From: Sipunculus nudus
Lineage: Eukaryota > Annelida > Sipuncula > Golfingiida > Sipunculidae
DNA: 64,000 nt
NCBI GenBank assembly: GCA_026874595.1
Contig: CM049313.1
Span: 48,411,659 to 48,475,658, forward strand
Reading direction: 5' to 3'
The notes below the pieces were generated by a model that ran no database searches, had not been told where the DNA came from, and worked only from the letters and a program-made list of their open reading frames with translations. Position 1 is the stretch's first letter, and every line of letters starts with the position of its first letter. Both the position numbers and the translations under genes were made by a program. Shown here in pieces: positions 45,501 to 58,200 of the stretch.

Positions 45501-48500
45501 CACAGGCGTGGAGGTCCTTGCAGCACAAAAGATATAGGGGCACCTAATGGGGAAATATTAAAATTATTGATTATTCAGCTTAATACGGCATAATCCCGCA
45601 AAATAAAACAAACTTGTTCTAGAAGAGCACACCACCGGTCTGTCGAATTTGGAGAGTCAAATCAGAACGGAAGTAGGTAAACCGTGGTCTAGAAAAAAAC
45701 CAACTCCGTATTAATTATATAGATTAGCCAGCTTGACATGACAAAACTGCAAGTCACGTTAAATCTCGCACCGTTTCTCGTCAAACGAGAATAAACAAAT
45801 TTTCATGGATATGATATAACTTGGTCCCGTGCTATGCTAGAGAGGTATGGGATTTTTCAATATCAGCAAGACTACATAAGCGTATTGTTTGTTTCTGCTC
45901 CTTCACAACACTCATTCATATGACTGTTTCCACGTCTTCCCCTGTCTGTCTGTCTCTCCGTTTCTCTGTCTTATTTCAATATCCGGCAAGCGCTCGACCT
46001 CCCTGTAGTCTAGTTATTCATTCGACTTGTACAACTGATATTTCTAATTTGACTTAAATCATTAATCATCAATAATCAATGAATTATTGTGAGGTGAATA
46101 TGCATCAATTGCCTTTCCCAAATATTTCGGCCCCCTCCTCTCCTTCAATCCTGGCTACGCCCCTGCAAGACCTTCTTGGCGGGTTGAGGATGCCTTTCCA
46201 CACGAGGGCCCGACGAGGGAGCCTCAGGGGAAAAATGAAAACTAGTGTATTATCATTAATCTCTTTCCATACAAGTATTTCATACTGTCAGCGGACATCC
46301 ACTGGTACGTGTTAACCCCGTCAAACAGATAGGCACGAGCAGATAGGAGCATTGATGGGAGCCGTACCTGCCAATCAAGTCCCTGGGAATTAATCACTTC
46401 TTTAGCTTGGAGGCTTGTGACTTGTCAAAATTAGCAGCCATTTAGTAAAACACCCTCCGAGTGCTCCACTTTAAATTTAAGGGCCTACTAATTAATTAAC
46501 TATCCGCTAGTAACTGGGCCCACTACATGTTAAAAAAATATCTCCTATGGGCCAATTTAATGCTGGAAATTGCGAAATTTGATTTGTCTTTATTGTGAGC
46601 TTATATGGTTTTAATCGGAAATGATAAGAAGGGCCTACTGTGGCTCAGGCCAGCGAGTTACCAAGGACACGAGAACGTTGGACATGCTTGAAGATACTTT
46701 AGTCTTAGAATTGTATTAGCTAATTCATATATATTTTTTATACTCTTTGGGGCCAAAAGGGCCCGGGCGGCCCAGGAGTTTCCTAGGGCCCAATAAAATA
46801 ATTGTAAATGCGGACAAAAAACGGAAAAGGTTTGGTTTGATCAAAATTGCCTGACAAATCTATCGGACTGATATTTAGCAGGTTATTTAGCTGATATTAA
46901 GAGGTTGCCGGGGGGGGGGGGGGTGGGGGCTTGCACAGAGATCCTATTTTGATATAAAAAATACATTCTCTTAATTGTCAAAGATGCTTTGCCCCCCCCC
47001 CCCCCCCCGGTTGAAAAAGTATGTGTATGTGTATGTTGGGTAGGGGTGGGGGGGGGGGGGGGGGGTCATATTACACTTGTCCCCGCCAAATAGCGCCGTT
47101 ATATGTATATATATTTATATTTGAATAAATTTGAATTATAAACCTAAACATGACTGATAGACTGATGTGTGTGCGTGAGTGGCTTATTTTCATTTTATCA
47201 TAAATCCTTTGTTCTTATAGCCCCCTCCCTACAATAATGTCGACCACCAATTTTTCACGGACGCATATACTTTTTATCAGTATGTTAAGTATATTATTAT
47301 TGATGCGATTGAGATGCCATTTATACATTATTCAACATAAGAGTTACTGTAGGCTTGGTCTTTTTTTTATTAAGCGTTTTATCACGGTTGTCCTTTGAAA
47401 GTTAACAAAATGTTTCACGGTTGTTTCGATGTTTTCAGTGGAACATGAGACGGACTGATCTATGTAAACCGTGAGATTTGTATGTAAAAAAAGGAGATTT
47501 TCACAGAATCACAGTAATCAATACAGCTTCCACTGTAGATCTAATACGTTTAAGGGCTCTTGTCCGGAGGGGCAAAACTGATGCTGCTACAGTATATGTT
47601 ATAATCTGACACACACCAATGTATTGCTCTGACGGCAGTAGCACGTGTTGATCAATCACATCGTTATTATATGCTTATTATATTACTGTAAATTTTAATA
47701 ATTCTTTCAACTTTCAAGTTTCAGTTTGTGTTGTCGTTATTGCAAAAACTCTCTTTGTTTGTAGTGTAGTAAGCATGAGAGGCATAAACCTTAGTGCGGA
47801 GAACGTCTTGTAGGGTATACGTTGCCTGCTTTGGGGCTTAAGGGATGCCTGCTTCATACCCAATCATTATTAAACTGTTTTTTCTTTCAATGCACAATTT
47901 AATTAAGCCTAGTCTGTCTTTTGTGTTCAGGTTTATTCTACGTGATAATTTGACGGAATACAACATGTTTAATTTACATTATAACATAAATATTGCTCTC
48001 GTCAATTTTTATACACGAAACATTCTCTTGTGATCTTAATAACTCCATCTTTTTTCCCCAGTGTACCTTGACCTATAAAGTGTACTCAGTATAATATACA
48101 TGGCCGTAATGAAGAAAACCAACAAAGAGTTCCATTGCATCCCTCTCCTACAGTCCTTTCTATATTATGCCTTCCATAGGCTATTTATAGATAGCTTGGT
48201 ACTGAGACTGATCAATCAAAGAGTAGGTTAACTCACAAAAACTGAATGGTAATAATAACGAGAATACGGGGAGGGGGCCGGAATACTCTTGGTAACGCCT
48301 CTTCTTCTCGGAGGCTCTGGCAAGTAACATGATTAATTTAACCGCATGATAAACAATGAGTGACAAAAAGGTAGTGATATCTCGAACTGTGCCAAGAATT
48401 AACGAAGATTCACGATGATAATGATTATTTACGCTGCCAGATACCAATTACTACTTTCAAACAAACTCTCATATATTGACTGCAAATTTTGTCCATCACT

Positions 48501-51500
48501 GTCATCAGTACCATTAAACTCTTACCCTAGCCCCCGAAGCGAGGCGCAAGCAGGGGTATTGCATTATGTATATTTGCATGACTGTATGTCTATATGTATG
48601 TGGGCCAGTCACAGGAATCAGCGCCTGGAAAGCTATTGCGTATTATCACTCCACAAGGTAAGTCTCTATTGCCTAGCCCGTCTTTAAAGGTGCATTATTT
48701 TTAACATTTTAAACAGATATGTTTCCTGTTCAGCTTGCTTATAAAAAAACGCATGGAAATATCCTAAAGCTGTTTTTTTTTTTTGGTTGACAAGACTTAT
48801 TTGATAAGTTTCGACCTGCAACCCTTGTCTTGAACAATGTGCTTGTAATTTGTAGGTAGATTCAAAACCAGAACCAGAACTAACTGGTTTTGACATAAAC
48901 TTTCAGGGCATATGTGCAAGGGTGTGTGTATGTGTATAAGGGGGGGGGGCGGGTTCAGCAGGTTTATTTATTTATTTACTTGTAAAAAATTATTAATTTT
49001 ATCCTAGGTTTTTCTTCCTCACGGAACTGATGTTGGCTCACCATATGTTATGTGCTCCAAACCCCTTTTGTCAAAAGCATTCATAAACGATAATGACTTT
49101 GTTAAGCAGTCGCAAAAAACCGCACCTCGTATATGGCCCAATCCCCAGTGACAGCTAGCGAGCGCATATATAGTCCACATTTACAGTTATGTTGGTTTAC
49201 ATAATAAAACATTTCACTTTCTATATGATGCTCATGCTGAAAAATGACTTCCTGACACATTTGATTTTGAAAAATAAAAGGGCAAATGAACACTGCATCA
49301 AAATATATCCGCAGAACTAACTTCTGAGGCCAAGGTAACCAACGCTCAAGTAATTTAGTCCCGGGAGCTAATTCCTGTAGGCTCAAAAAACGAAATAATC
49401 CAACCGTCTACACAACCAAGGTCTAATTTGATGTTATGGTAGCCTGACACCTTTTATTCTTTGCTAAGATGCCGGGGGTGGGGTCAGCTATACTAGGATT
49501 TATATAACGAATTACCTTGTGTCAAAAAGTGTCGGACAGTATGGTAAGCAGGTCTTTTTAGGGTGTTTTTAAGGTCAATGATTTGTCGCATAATTCTAAT
49601 AAGTCGGCTGAAAAATATTCTTCCGCTTGGGGGTGGGGGCACCGACGAGCTTTTTAAATGTCTACACACCTTCCCCAAACCTTTCTTAAACGTTAAAAAT
49701 ATTGACACCTAATTTTATCATAAAAAAATGTTATTTGAAAAAAGCTTGTTCCTTGTCAAACATTTTTCATTGCACTGGGACTTCGTTCAATTCTTTACAC
49801 TGACCGATTCGAAAGTATTATTTGAACATTTATTGTAACACGTATTGCATTAAATTAGGTAACCTGTGGTTATTTTAGTATGAAAGTTACACAAAAATAA
49901 TCAGTTTAACCCGAAATTACAGGAAAAAATTTTTATATGCCCTAGTTCAAGTTTATCCCGCCAGCTGCCAGTGCTACTGGCCGTTTTGTAGCCGGCGCTA
50001 GACAATTAGAGCTGGAAATCTCAACCTCCCCCCCCCCCCCCCCCCCCACCCACAGTGCTCTAGAGGTATCAGGCTGCCACAATTTCAAGTCAGAACTTGG
50101 CTGTGTGGGGATTTGAACGACGATCGTTTTGCCTGACCCGTGCTCCCTGACTAATTATGGTACATATTCATTTTTTTCTGTGAGGTTTTAGCAATATGCA
50201 TTAATATTTTGAAGATAATGTAAACCAATCTTTTGAGTTTATTAGCAGATCCCATCTTGAAGGTCAAAGTTAAGCTCATTTTTTTTTCACTTGTCCCATA
50301 AACTGGCTGAAACAACTCGTGTACGAAATTTGAAGAAAACAAATCAAGTACTTCATAAGCTACGGTTTCAAAAACATCCTGTATATTTTCGTAGATTTAA
50401 GCTTGAAGGACAAAATGGAGGTGACCATTTTCCCAACGTTTCCGAGACGTTGGTTGAAACAATGTGCATAATATGTACAAATCCGAGGGAAATATGTGAT
50501 ACTTCAAAACATAAGGATTTAACAGAAATCAAATACTTACGCATTCGATTTCCGCAAAATCATTTGTTTACAAAAGAAAGGGAATGTTCATAAGGCACCA
50601 TGCAGCCTTTTAACTGCGTAGGTATCCCGGACCGCATAGCGAGAGGAAGCTCGAGTTTAACGCAGCCCCTGGACTATAACTCATGGAGGCTGGTTTTTTA
50701 TGAGTATAATTTACACCGTGATACTGAAAAAAGGCAGGGAAATGTGCATTGTTGTTAATGGTTACTCTGTCGCAACAACATGTGAACGCACAATACACTG
50801 CATGACTGAGCGCACGGGGACGTGACGATATTGTTAGGCGCGGATAAGTTAACAAAAGAGCTTAGTGACGAATGAACCGGGATCGGTTTATTTTTAAGCC
50901 ATTATGTAATCACTCCCCCTACCTTGAACATAATGTACCGCATGACGCCGGTGTGGACATTTTCCTAATCGGGAAACGTAAGGCGTGTTTAAAATTGATT
51001 TGCTTAATATTCCATCATCTACCAGACTTGACTATTTCAAATGGAGTTTTCTTGTCTGAAGATACCAGAACAAGACTTAATATAACAAACTGGTGTACAA
51101 CATTGATTCCTGTCTAAGCATTGCTCAATTAAAAAAAAAAATCTGAAGGTTTTGTAAAACCAAGAGATAGGAGTTTATTCCGATCATGAAAACAACGATG
51201 TGTCCAAACGTGGATTAATTTTGCGTGCATGTGCACATGGAGACAACTGAGCTGTGTTTGGTTGTATTGATTTTTCGACTGACCGATCAAAGCTGGGATG
51301 AAGCAACCGAGCCAAGCTTGTTATTATTATTTGGGCGAAAAGGTAAGATCTACTGTTTGCAGTATATTTATAGTCACTGCACGAAATTTAGGTGGGAAAG
51401 ACAATACAATTAATAATTCAGTTGTTCACAATGAACAATACAGGGACCAATAACAAAACAACTGCTTATAATTCCTTGTTGATATTATCAATATTCTACA

Positions 51501-51831
51501 GATCTTATACCTTATCAAGATTTCCACCCTTCCATACAAAAACAATAGTAGCAGGAAGATTTTGATAATGTAAAATCCCCGCTATTCCCCAAACCCACAC
51601 ACACACAGTGGAATTTAAGAATGCGATCGATTGCAAATGGATCACACCATAACGCTGTCTCGCATTGTTGAGTATAATTTTTCAGCTTTGAGCTTTGGTA
51701 TACATGTATTTCGTGAGGTAACTTACTGTACACAGCTTGTGCCTGGATTCCACCAGGTGCCAGGCTTGATCCGTATTGTTAAGGCGGCAGGTTAACTGAT
51801 CCATTTCTTATATTCTACATATATCTGATTA
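42540..51831. other. Long gene-free stretch with poly-G/C tracts and repeat ends
   Basis: I find no exon. Features seen: poly-G/poly-C blocks at about 43485-43540, 45067-45079, 46910-46922, 46993-47008, 47049-47065 and 50029-50047. A hAT-like right end GGCTACGCCCCTG is near 46155. A 26-base motif, TCTCGCACCGTT followed by CTCAAACGA or CGTCAAACGA, occurs at about 44266 and 45764. A tRNA-like B box in reverse (GGATTTGAACG) at about 50110 suggests a SINE fragment. Confidence 0.5.
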
Positions 51832-52167
51832 GGCCAAAAAAAATTAAAGGTATGGTTCTCAGGCACCGCCCGCATCAATTTTAAACCCCCGCATCAAAAA
51901 TTTTTATTTTGATTTTCAATAAAACCTTTCCAATTTTGAGCTGCTGCCGCCCCGACATTTCTTTCAAGAAGGTAAAACCATACAATTTCCTTTGTTTTGT
52001 AATGCTTTTACTTATTAAGCAAAAAAAAAACTGTTATTTTCATGCTTTCCCTATCATTTGACATTTTTATCGAAACATACCAAAAAACTTAAAATAAAAA
52101 AAGCGCCCGCCCGCATTGATTTCTGAAAAAAAGTGCCTGAGAACCATACCTTTTTTTAATTTTGGCC
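51832..52167. mobile_element. PIF/Harbinger-like MITE with 35-bp terminal inverted repeats
   Basis: Both ends begin GGCCAAAA. Left and right share GGTATGGTTCTCAGGCAC in inverted orientation, giving about 35-bp inverted repeats with a few mismatches. The flanks are TTA at 51829-51831 and TTA at 52168-52170, the 3-bp TWA duplication of PIF/Harbinger elements. The 336-bp body is non-coding. A truncated copy is at 40694-40749. Confidence 0.75.
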
Positions 52168-52410
52168 TTATATTGGGACAAAATCCACTTGGGGTTAAAG
52201 GTCTCATTTCTTGTAGTGCTTCAGCATATCTGACTGGTACATTGCGCTATTTTTTTTTAAAATCTTGCTTTCTTTCTGTAAAACCAGTAAACATACGAGT
52301 GTATGTGTTCGATTTTTTTATTTATTAATTTATTACGGTATCAATTGTAATATTCACAGGCGGATGATCCATGATCAATAAGGGTTGAAGGCAGGTTCTC
52401 AGAAAAAAAA

Positions 52411-52551
52411 ATTCCCGGTGTCCCACAAGGCACTCTACTGGCTACCTTACTCTTCCTAATTCACATACATGATCTACCATAAAATGATCGTCATTATACA
52501 ACGGTGCATCTTTTTGCTGACGGCTGCCTTTTATATAGATGTAATGACACT
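52411..52551 (+). pseudogene. LINE reverse transcriptase core relic
   Basis: The plus-strand frame reads GVPQGTLLATLLFLIHIHDL, an in-frame TAA, then VHLFADGCLLYR. These are the PQG box and the F-A-D-D catalytic box of non-LTR reverse transcriptases; the second aspartate is replaced by glycine. A second stop follows at 52552. The flanks are not alignable to a longer protein by eye. Confidence 0.8.
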
Positions 52552-52554
52552 TAG

Positions 52555-54132
52555 GGGGTTGTGACATCCTTCAATAAGACTTAAATAATTTGGATAAGTG
52601 AGGGAACTAAGGGGGTTTGAAATTGAAACTAAAAAAGAGTAACATTATGAGAAATTTAGAAACCAGCCACGTTGTGGGATGCTCCAAAAACCGTGTTTGC
52701 ATTCATTTATTCGGCCTTTAAACTTAAGTCCAACTGTGCATAAGTGACTGTACATTTGTGAAATTTCTTTAATGACGTTCCTGAAACCAGACCATGTTCC
52801 GGATCCACACCAAAATCTAATCGATTCTCCATTGGACCATTCTCGATTATGCCCAGTAAGTTTCATGGGATTCCGTTGATGACTGCGTGAGTTATGTTGA
52901 GAACAATCACACACACGAACGGGGATGAACGCATACCCTCCTATCGGGAGGCAACAAAAATTAAATTAGCGTTTTGAAAGCATGCTTTGAGGTCAGGAAG
53001 CTGGTCAGCAGTCCTCGATTACAGACAAGTTTAGACTCTCTCAGTCGTCCTGAACAAGGACGGAGTATTGTACGTTAATAACCAGAGAGACCTTGCCTGT
53101 GGTCATCGTGTCTAACTAGTCAGCCGGGACTTTTGATCATCAACTGACCTTTGCCAGAGTGATTTGTTCGAAGAATTGCTTCATAGATGCTCAAGGTCTT
53201 TCATCCTAGCCGAAGTAGCTGCTGCTGCTGCATTCATTCAGTTACTCAGTCGACAATTAAACAAGAATTTTGCCCTTAGCTCCGCATTCGGGCGAAATGG
53301 ATATAATGAAAAAGCATATAAAACTAGATGTATGCAATCGCAAAGCTATCACTGGAAGCGCAACTCAGCGATAATGGAAAAAAGGCTATGGAGTCTACGA
53401 CCTTGTAAATAAGGTAAAGGTCAAAAATAAATATTATATGGCTATCTGTGACCTGTTATTAATATTGTGCTCAAAACTCAGTTTTTGAAAATCAGCCATA
53501 TATGATATTGTGCGCAGGCAGAAAATGGCAGAAGAAAAGAATCAATTTGAAAAAAGTAAAACGTTTGAAATCGATGGTTTTACAATCGGAGGGACCTCAT
53601 AAGTTCACCTACACATAAATTTTACCCAAAAGAAGGATTAAGATATAGAAATAGATGGATAAACTCATCAACCCATACAAGCCGCCCCTTCCTTCGGAGG
53701 CAGGATAGGGGAGGGGGTGATGGCTTCTAAATTAAATATAGATCTACAAAGAACTATATATTAAAAAAAGATCTGCAAAGATTAGCTTCAGTTAACTTTG
53801 TAATCAAGTGGCCGCAAATTATGCATTGAGGCCTTTCTGTAATGTAAAAAGTATTTAAAACAATGGGTGAGTGATTTTCATGTTTGCAACTTTTAGAATA
53901 AGTAATTTGCTTCTTGTTTAAGATGTAAAATTTACTCTTCAGTTCAAGCAAAATGACACAAGCAAACTAACGTTTAAATTTTAAATAAAACATGAGAAAG
54001 TTTGAGCGAAAACCATTCAGTTTGTGCATAATTATCCTCGGTCTCCATATATAGTATTACAATCGGATATGTCTGCTTGTACGTATGTATGTATGACTAT
54101 ATATATATATAAATCGTCCGTTAACTTTAAGT
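52555..54132. other. Gene-free stretch
   Basis: No exon was recognised; a GCTGCTGCTGC triplet patch near 53220 lies in a short open frame without family motifs. Confidence 0.45.
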
Positions 54133-54690
54133 GTCGCCGCGATAACTTACCAGGGCTTTGATGGATTTTCGCGAAAATCACCATAAGTACTTACCAACAG
54201 ATTATCTCGCCCAAGATCGATTATGGGCAACGTCCACGCATATTTAATAAGGTCACGGGTCACTTTATGGTGCCGCCGCGAAAACGTACGAAGAATATGG
54301 AGGATTTTGATAAAACTCTCCAGAAATGTTAATCAATTAAATATCTCGCCTAAGTTAGAATTCTAGCGAAATCCATGCATATTAAATGTTGTCAGAGGTC
54401 GCCGCAGTTTTGAGGCACCTTGGTGACTTACCAAAAATCCTATGGATTTTCATGAAACTCCTTATACATATTTAACAACAGACTTTCAACATGATTTACA
54501 TTTTCATAAAAAAATCACACATTTTCATTGAGGTAAGAGGTAACTGCAATTTGGAGGATCCTTGGTGACTTAAAAAATCCTATGAATATACATGAAACTC
54601 ATTATATAGATTTACCAATAGTTACTCACCTGAATTACATTCTCATAAAAATTCACGCATATATTAGGTCAGAGGTCATCAGTCTCACGA
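54133..54690. repeat. Degenerate tandem array, four units of about 125-142 bp
   Basis: Units begin near 54133, 54258, 54398 and 54540 with GTCGCCGC/GTAACTGC. They share CTTGGTGACTTACC, AATCCTATGGATTTTCATGA and CACGCATATTAA-like blocks and end in GGTCAGAG. The array lies about 300 bases upstream of the first coding exon of the GABA-B-like gene. Confidence 0.65.
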
Positions 54691-54912
54691 CTGGCGTATT
54701 ATGCACTTTTGCTCTTGTTATAATTTCAGGAGGCAATTCAGTTAAATTTGAAGAGTAAATTAGCTACTCCTTTTTTTAATTTTTATCGTCACAGGGATGA
54801 ATGTGAAATATACATTGTGTATAAATGTGAATGTGTATATACATTTGATATTGTCAGCAAGCGGAGAAGCTCTGTATAAACAGCAGTAGGCAAGCATTGA
54901 TTATTTAATTTT

Positions 54913-54990
54913 TTTTCAGCAGTTGATGGAGGTGAGTTTTAGCAGTAGATTATTAGCTACTCTTTTGTTTATTTTCAGCAGGTGATGGAG
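54913..54990 (+). promoter_or_regulatory. Duplicated splice-acceptor/start region with small upstream frame
   Basis: TTTTCAGCAGTTGATGGAG at about 54914-54931 is repeated with one change as TTTTCAGCAGGTGATGGAG at about 54973-54990. The first copy is followed by a gtgagt donor sequence. Its ATG (54926) opens a 19-codon frame whose TGA (54983-54985) overlaps the receptor ATG. Confidence 0.5.
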
Positions 54991-55111
54991 TTGGGTTTGA
55001 ACCTACGTGAGCTGCTCATGTTCCTCGCCTTGCTACATGCTGTTCAGAGCATCTGCTCACGAAACCTCACCGAGGATGGAAGGATTCCAATCACCCTTGG
55101 AGGACTGATAG
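54985..55111 (+). CDS. GABA-B-like receptor, coding exon 1 (signal peptide)
   Basis: ATG at 54985 (G at -3, G at +4) gives MELGLNLRELLMFLALLHAV and on to TLGGLI, ending with one G before gtgagt. The hydrophobic core fits a cleavable signal peptide, with NLT as a possible N-glycosylation site. A 3' splice-like ttattttcag ends at 54978, so the 5' UTR may be spliced. Confidence 0.8.
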
Positions 55112-55203
55112 GTGAGTACAGGTGTCAGTGGCGTCAATTTTTCTTCCAGGTGGGGGGGGGGGGGATGACTTTTACCTCTTTCAGCGTCTCTGAGTGACAT
55201 TCA

Positions 55204-55247
<44 letters not shown>

Positions 55248-58200
55248 TTCTAAGCAAGATTTAGATATAACATTTTTTAGTAAATGGATCCTAGGTAGTC
55301 TTGAATTCTATTTATAAGCATATTTCATTTGCAATATTATAATATTATTCTCTGAAAAGTGGGGGGGGGGGGGATGATAACAATGGCCATCCCCCCCCCC
55401 CCTTGCCAAAAGGTGGGGAGAATATATACCAAATCCCCCTATATTGACGCCCCTGACAGGTATACCTCTGGATTATGACATCTTTCTATTATTGACCATT
55501 CTCTTTTACAGACACTTGATACAGTCCCGGAAAATGTAGACCTAAATGCCTGTGACATGTCCTATATGGGCACATCTTTATTACATACATAAATCCAGCT
55601 CCCGGAAGTTTCAATAACTTACCATGGGAGTTTTAACTTTGCTTGCTCCCGTAAGTCATATAACCACTATATCATAAGAGACTTTTCTTTAGTGAAACAA
55701 TCCTGTTGAACGACGATTTTATCCTGATTGGCCTTAAAAGATGCTACTGGTCGTATATACCAACTTAACTATTAAACGTCTTTGACCACCACTACTATAG
55801 TCAGTGGTCTTAAAAGTGGAGGGAACAATTCAAAGTAGATTTAAGAAAATGATCATTTGACATTTTTCTGAGCCTGTAGTGAGTCACAGATTGTATTGGA
55901 AAGAGTACTCGCGTTTGACTGTCATTTTTTGATGTTTCAATTATTAATCAAGTTTTTTTTTAAAAGTTCTATATCTGTAGGATTTATTAACATCTTACGA
56001 CTATAATTAATGTGAGCTGCCACATGTTAGGGCTACAGCTCTCTTTTAGATGCCTTACCACCATAAATGTAAAAATCATAAATTTCATTACGCTGGCTGC
56101 ATATGGTCTCACTAAAATAAATTTTCGTTTTAACGTAAATGAATTAAACGACACACTCAGCACCTATGGCGTATTGGAGACAAAAATGTGCTATTTTAGC
56201 ACAAGTCAAGTCAAAATGTGACACAGTATTTGCAGGCTAAAACTCACAGAACGGACCATGAAGGACGTTTCCTTGCGCTTTGCGATTGATAGTTTGAAGT
56301 GCCCGGACTCAAATACAAGGCATCAACCCCGTAGAAAGTTGAAGTGCTGTTTCCTACGCTGTCGATGACATTAGCTGAGGCCGCTGTTACATGTTACTGT
56401 GCAGAGAGGCCGCTCTTTAGACAATCGACCGCCTTCTTACCGCTTGCCCCCGCGTGCACCTGCCGGCCGCCGAGCAACTGTCAAGCGACGGTTTATCAAA
56501 GCAAATGTCAGTTCGTGGTTTCATATTTTTATTGAGCCACATTTTTGGAAACTGTTCCTTACAACTGGGGTTAAACCTATATTCCCCGGTCCCGATGATT
56601 CCATGTATACTTTATTTTCAGGGGAGTAGCCAAGAATTCGCCAAGAACTTGAAAATACTTGTACATTCATTTATTAATCATTCGTTTTGAATGCATGATT
56701 CCATTATCTTCAGTTTCTTGGTTTTCCTGTGACAATTTTTTTAATAGAGTCTCTGAGACAGAGAACTCTCTGAGTATAAATTGCTACCTGCGGTTACGAA
56801 ACTTGGTGTAAACATGGCTGATATTCATCATATTCTTACGAATTTAAAACTATTTTAATACTATTATTTATCGTAGAAGATATCAAGTGTCTGCTACGTT
56901 TTCCGTACAAATTCAGATCGGCGGGGGGGGGGGGGGTGCGCATGACCCCCTTGGGCCCCCTTGGCTACGCAGGGGCGGATCCAGGATTTGGGGGTGGGGG
57001 GTCCAACCCAGGAGGACTAATGAAACCCTAAAAAAAGGTCCCCAGGTCTGGAAAAGGGGGGTCCAGGCCGCAAAATTTTGTCTGAAGCCCTTAAAAAAAA
57101 CGTTGTTTCTGGTGAAAAAGGGGGGGGTCTGGACCCCCTGGACCCCCCCCCCCCCCCCCCTCTGGATCCGCTTCTGCCACGCCCTTGATTTTCTATTGCA
57201 GAACAGTAAAGGACGTTGATGTTAAATTAATCTAACAAGAGATGGCTGTACTTGTGTGGATAAACGATCACACTTGACCCCCATGTGTAGATTATCCACA
57301 GAGTTGCAAAACAACGAATAGATTCACGTTGACTTTAGCAAAAGTTTAGTAGTTTTGAGCGTTTCATGGTAAGTATGCATTTCTGCGAAACATCCAAATG
57401 TGTAACTATTCAGAGTACATCAAGAAATGTAATATATAACTTCAAAAAATAATATGGGCCAAGCTGAATGAAGTAATAATGGCTTTTCCCGTAAAGCCGT
57501 GACCCTGTGATAGAATCGGTGTTACTACACCACCGGGAGCGGGGTGACGCGGGTTTAAAACTTGGAGCTTGATGCACAACGCGATACCACGCTCTCATTC
57601 TTTGCTCTGTGCCGGCCCTGTTGGTTAAAGCCGGAGAATCTTCTATACGAAGCAGCGGTTAAAACGATGGGGATCTTGAACGACTGTAGTGTATAACCAC
57701 AGCGCAAGATGTGCTTACATATTAGTATTAGATAACTTTCTGGCGAACATCGGTACAAGGGAAAATAGGTCATTTTAGAATTGCATTCAAAGATACCATT
57801 GGTATCATACGTATTTAAGAATTGTACGGTCTTAATAAAGAAACAAAATATTTAGTATAGCAATATCATGTATGAAATATAGAAATAGTAAGACTTCTGA
57901 AATTGCAGTGAGGTGAAAAATAAATTTGGTTTTTTTACACCCTCATAGTAAACGTAAGTAAAACACTGGCATCTGTCTGAAACAGTTTTTTTTTTATTTT
58001 GAGTTAATGAATATAACCACTTTCTTGCTGAGAAAACAGTGTGCTTATATATAAACTGTACTATTACGGAGAAGTTTATGTACAAATGATGAATCAGTAA
58101 AGATGCATTTATATACTATATTGTCAGGTATAAAATCTGAGGACAATGGGTGGTCGGGAGCGGGGCTGGTCCCCGCCATGGAGCTGGCCATCCAGGACAT

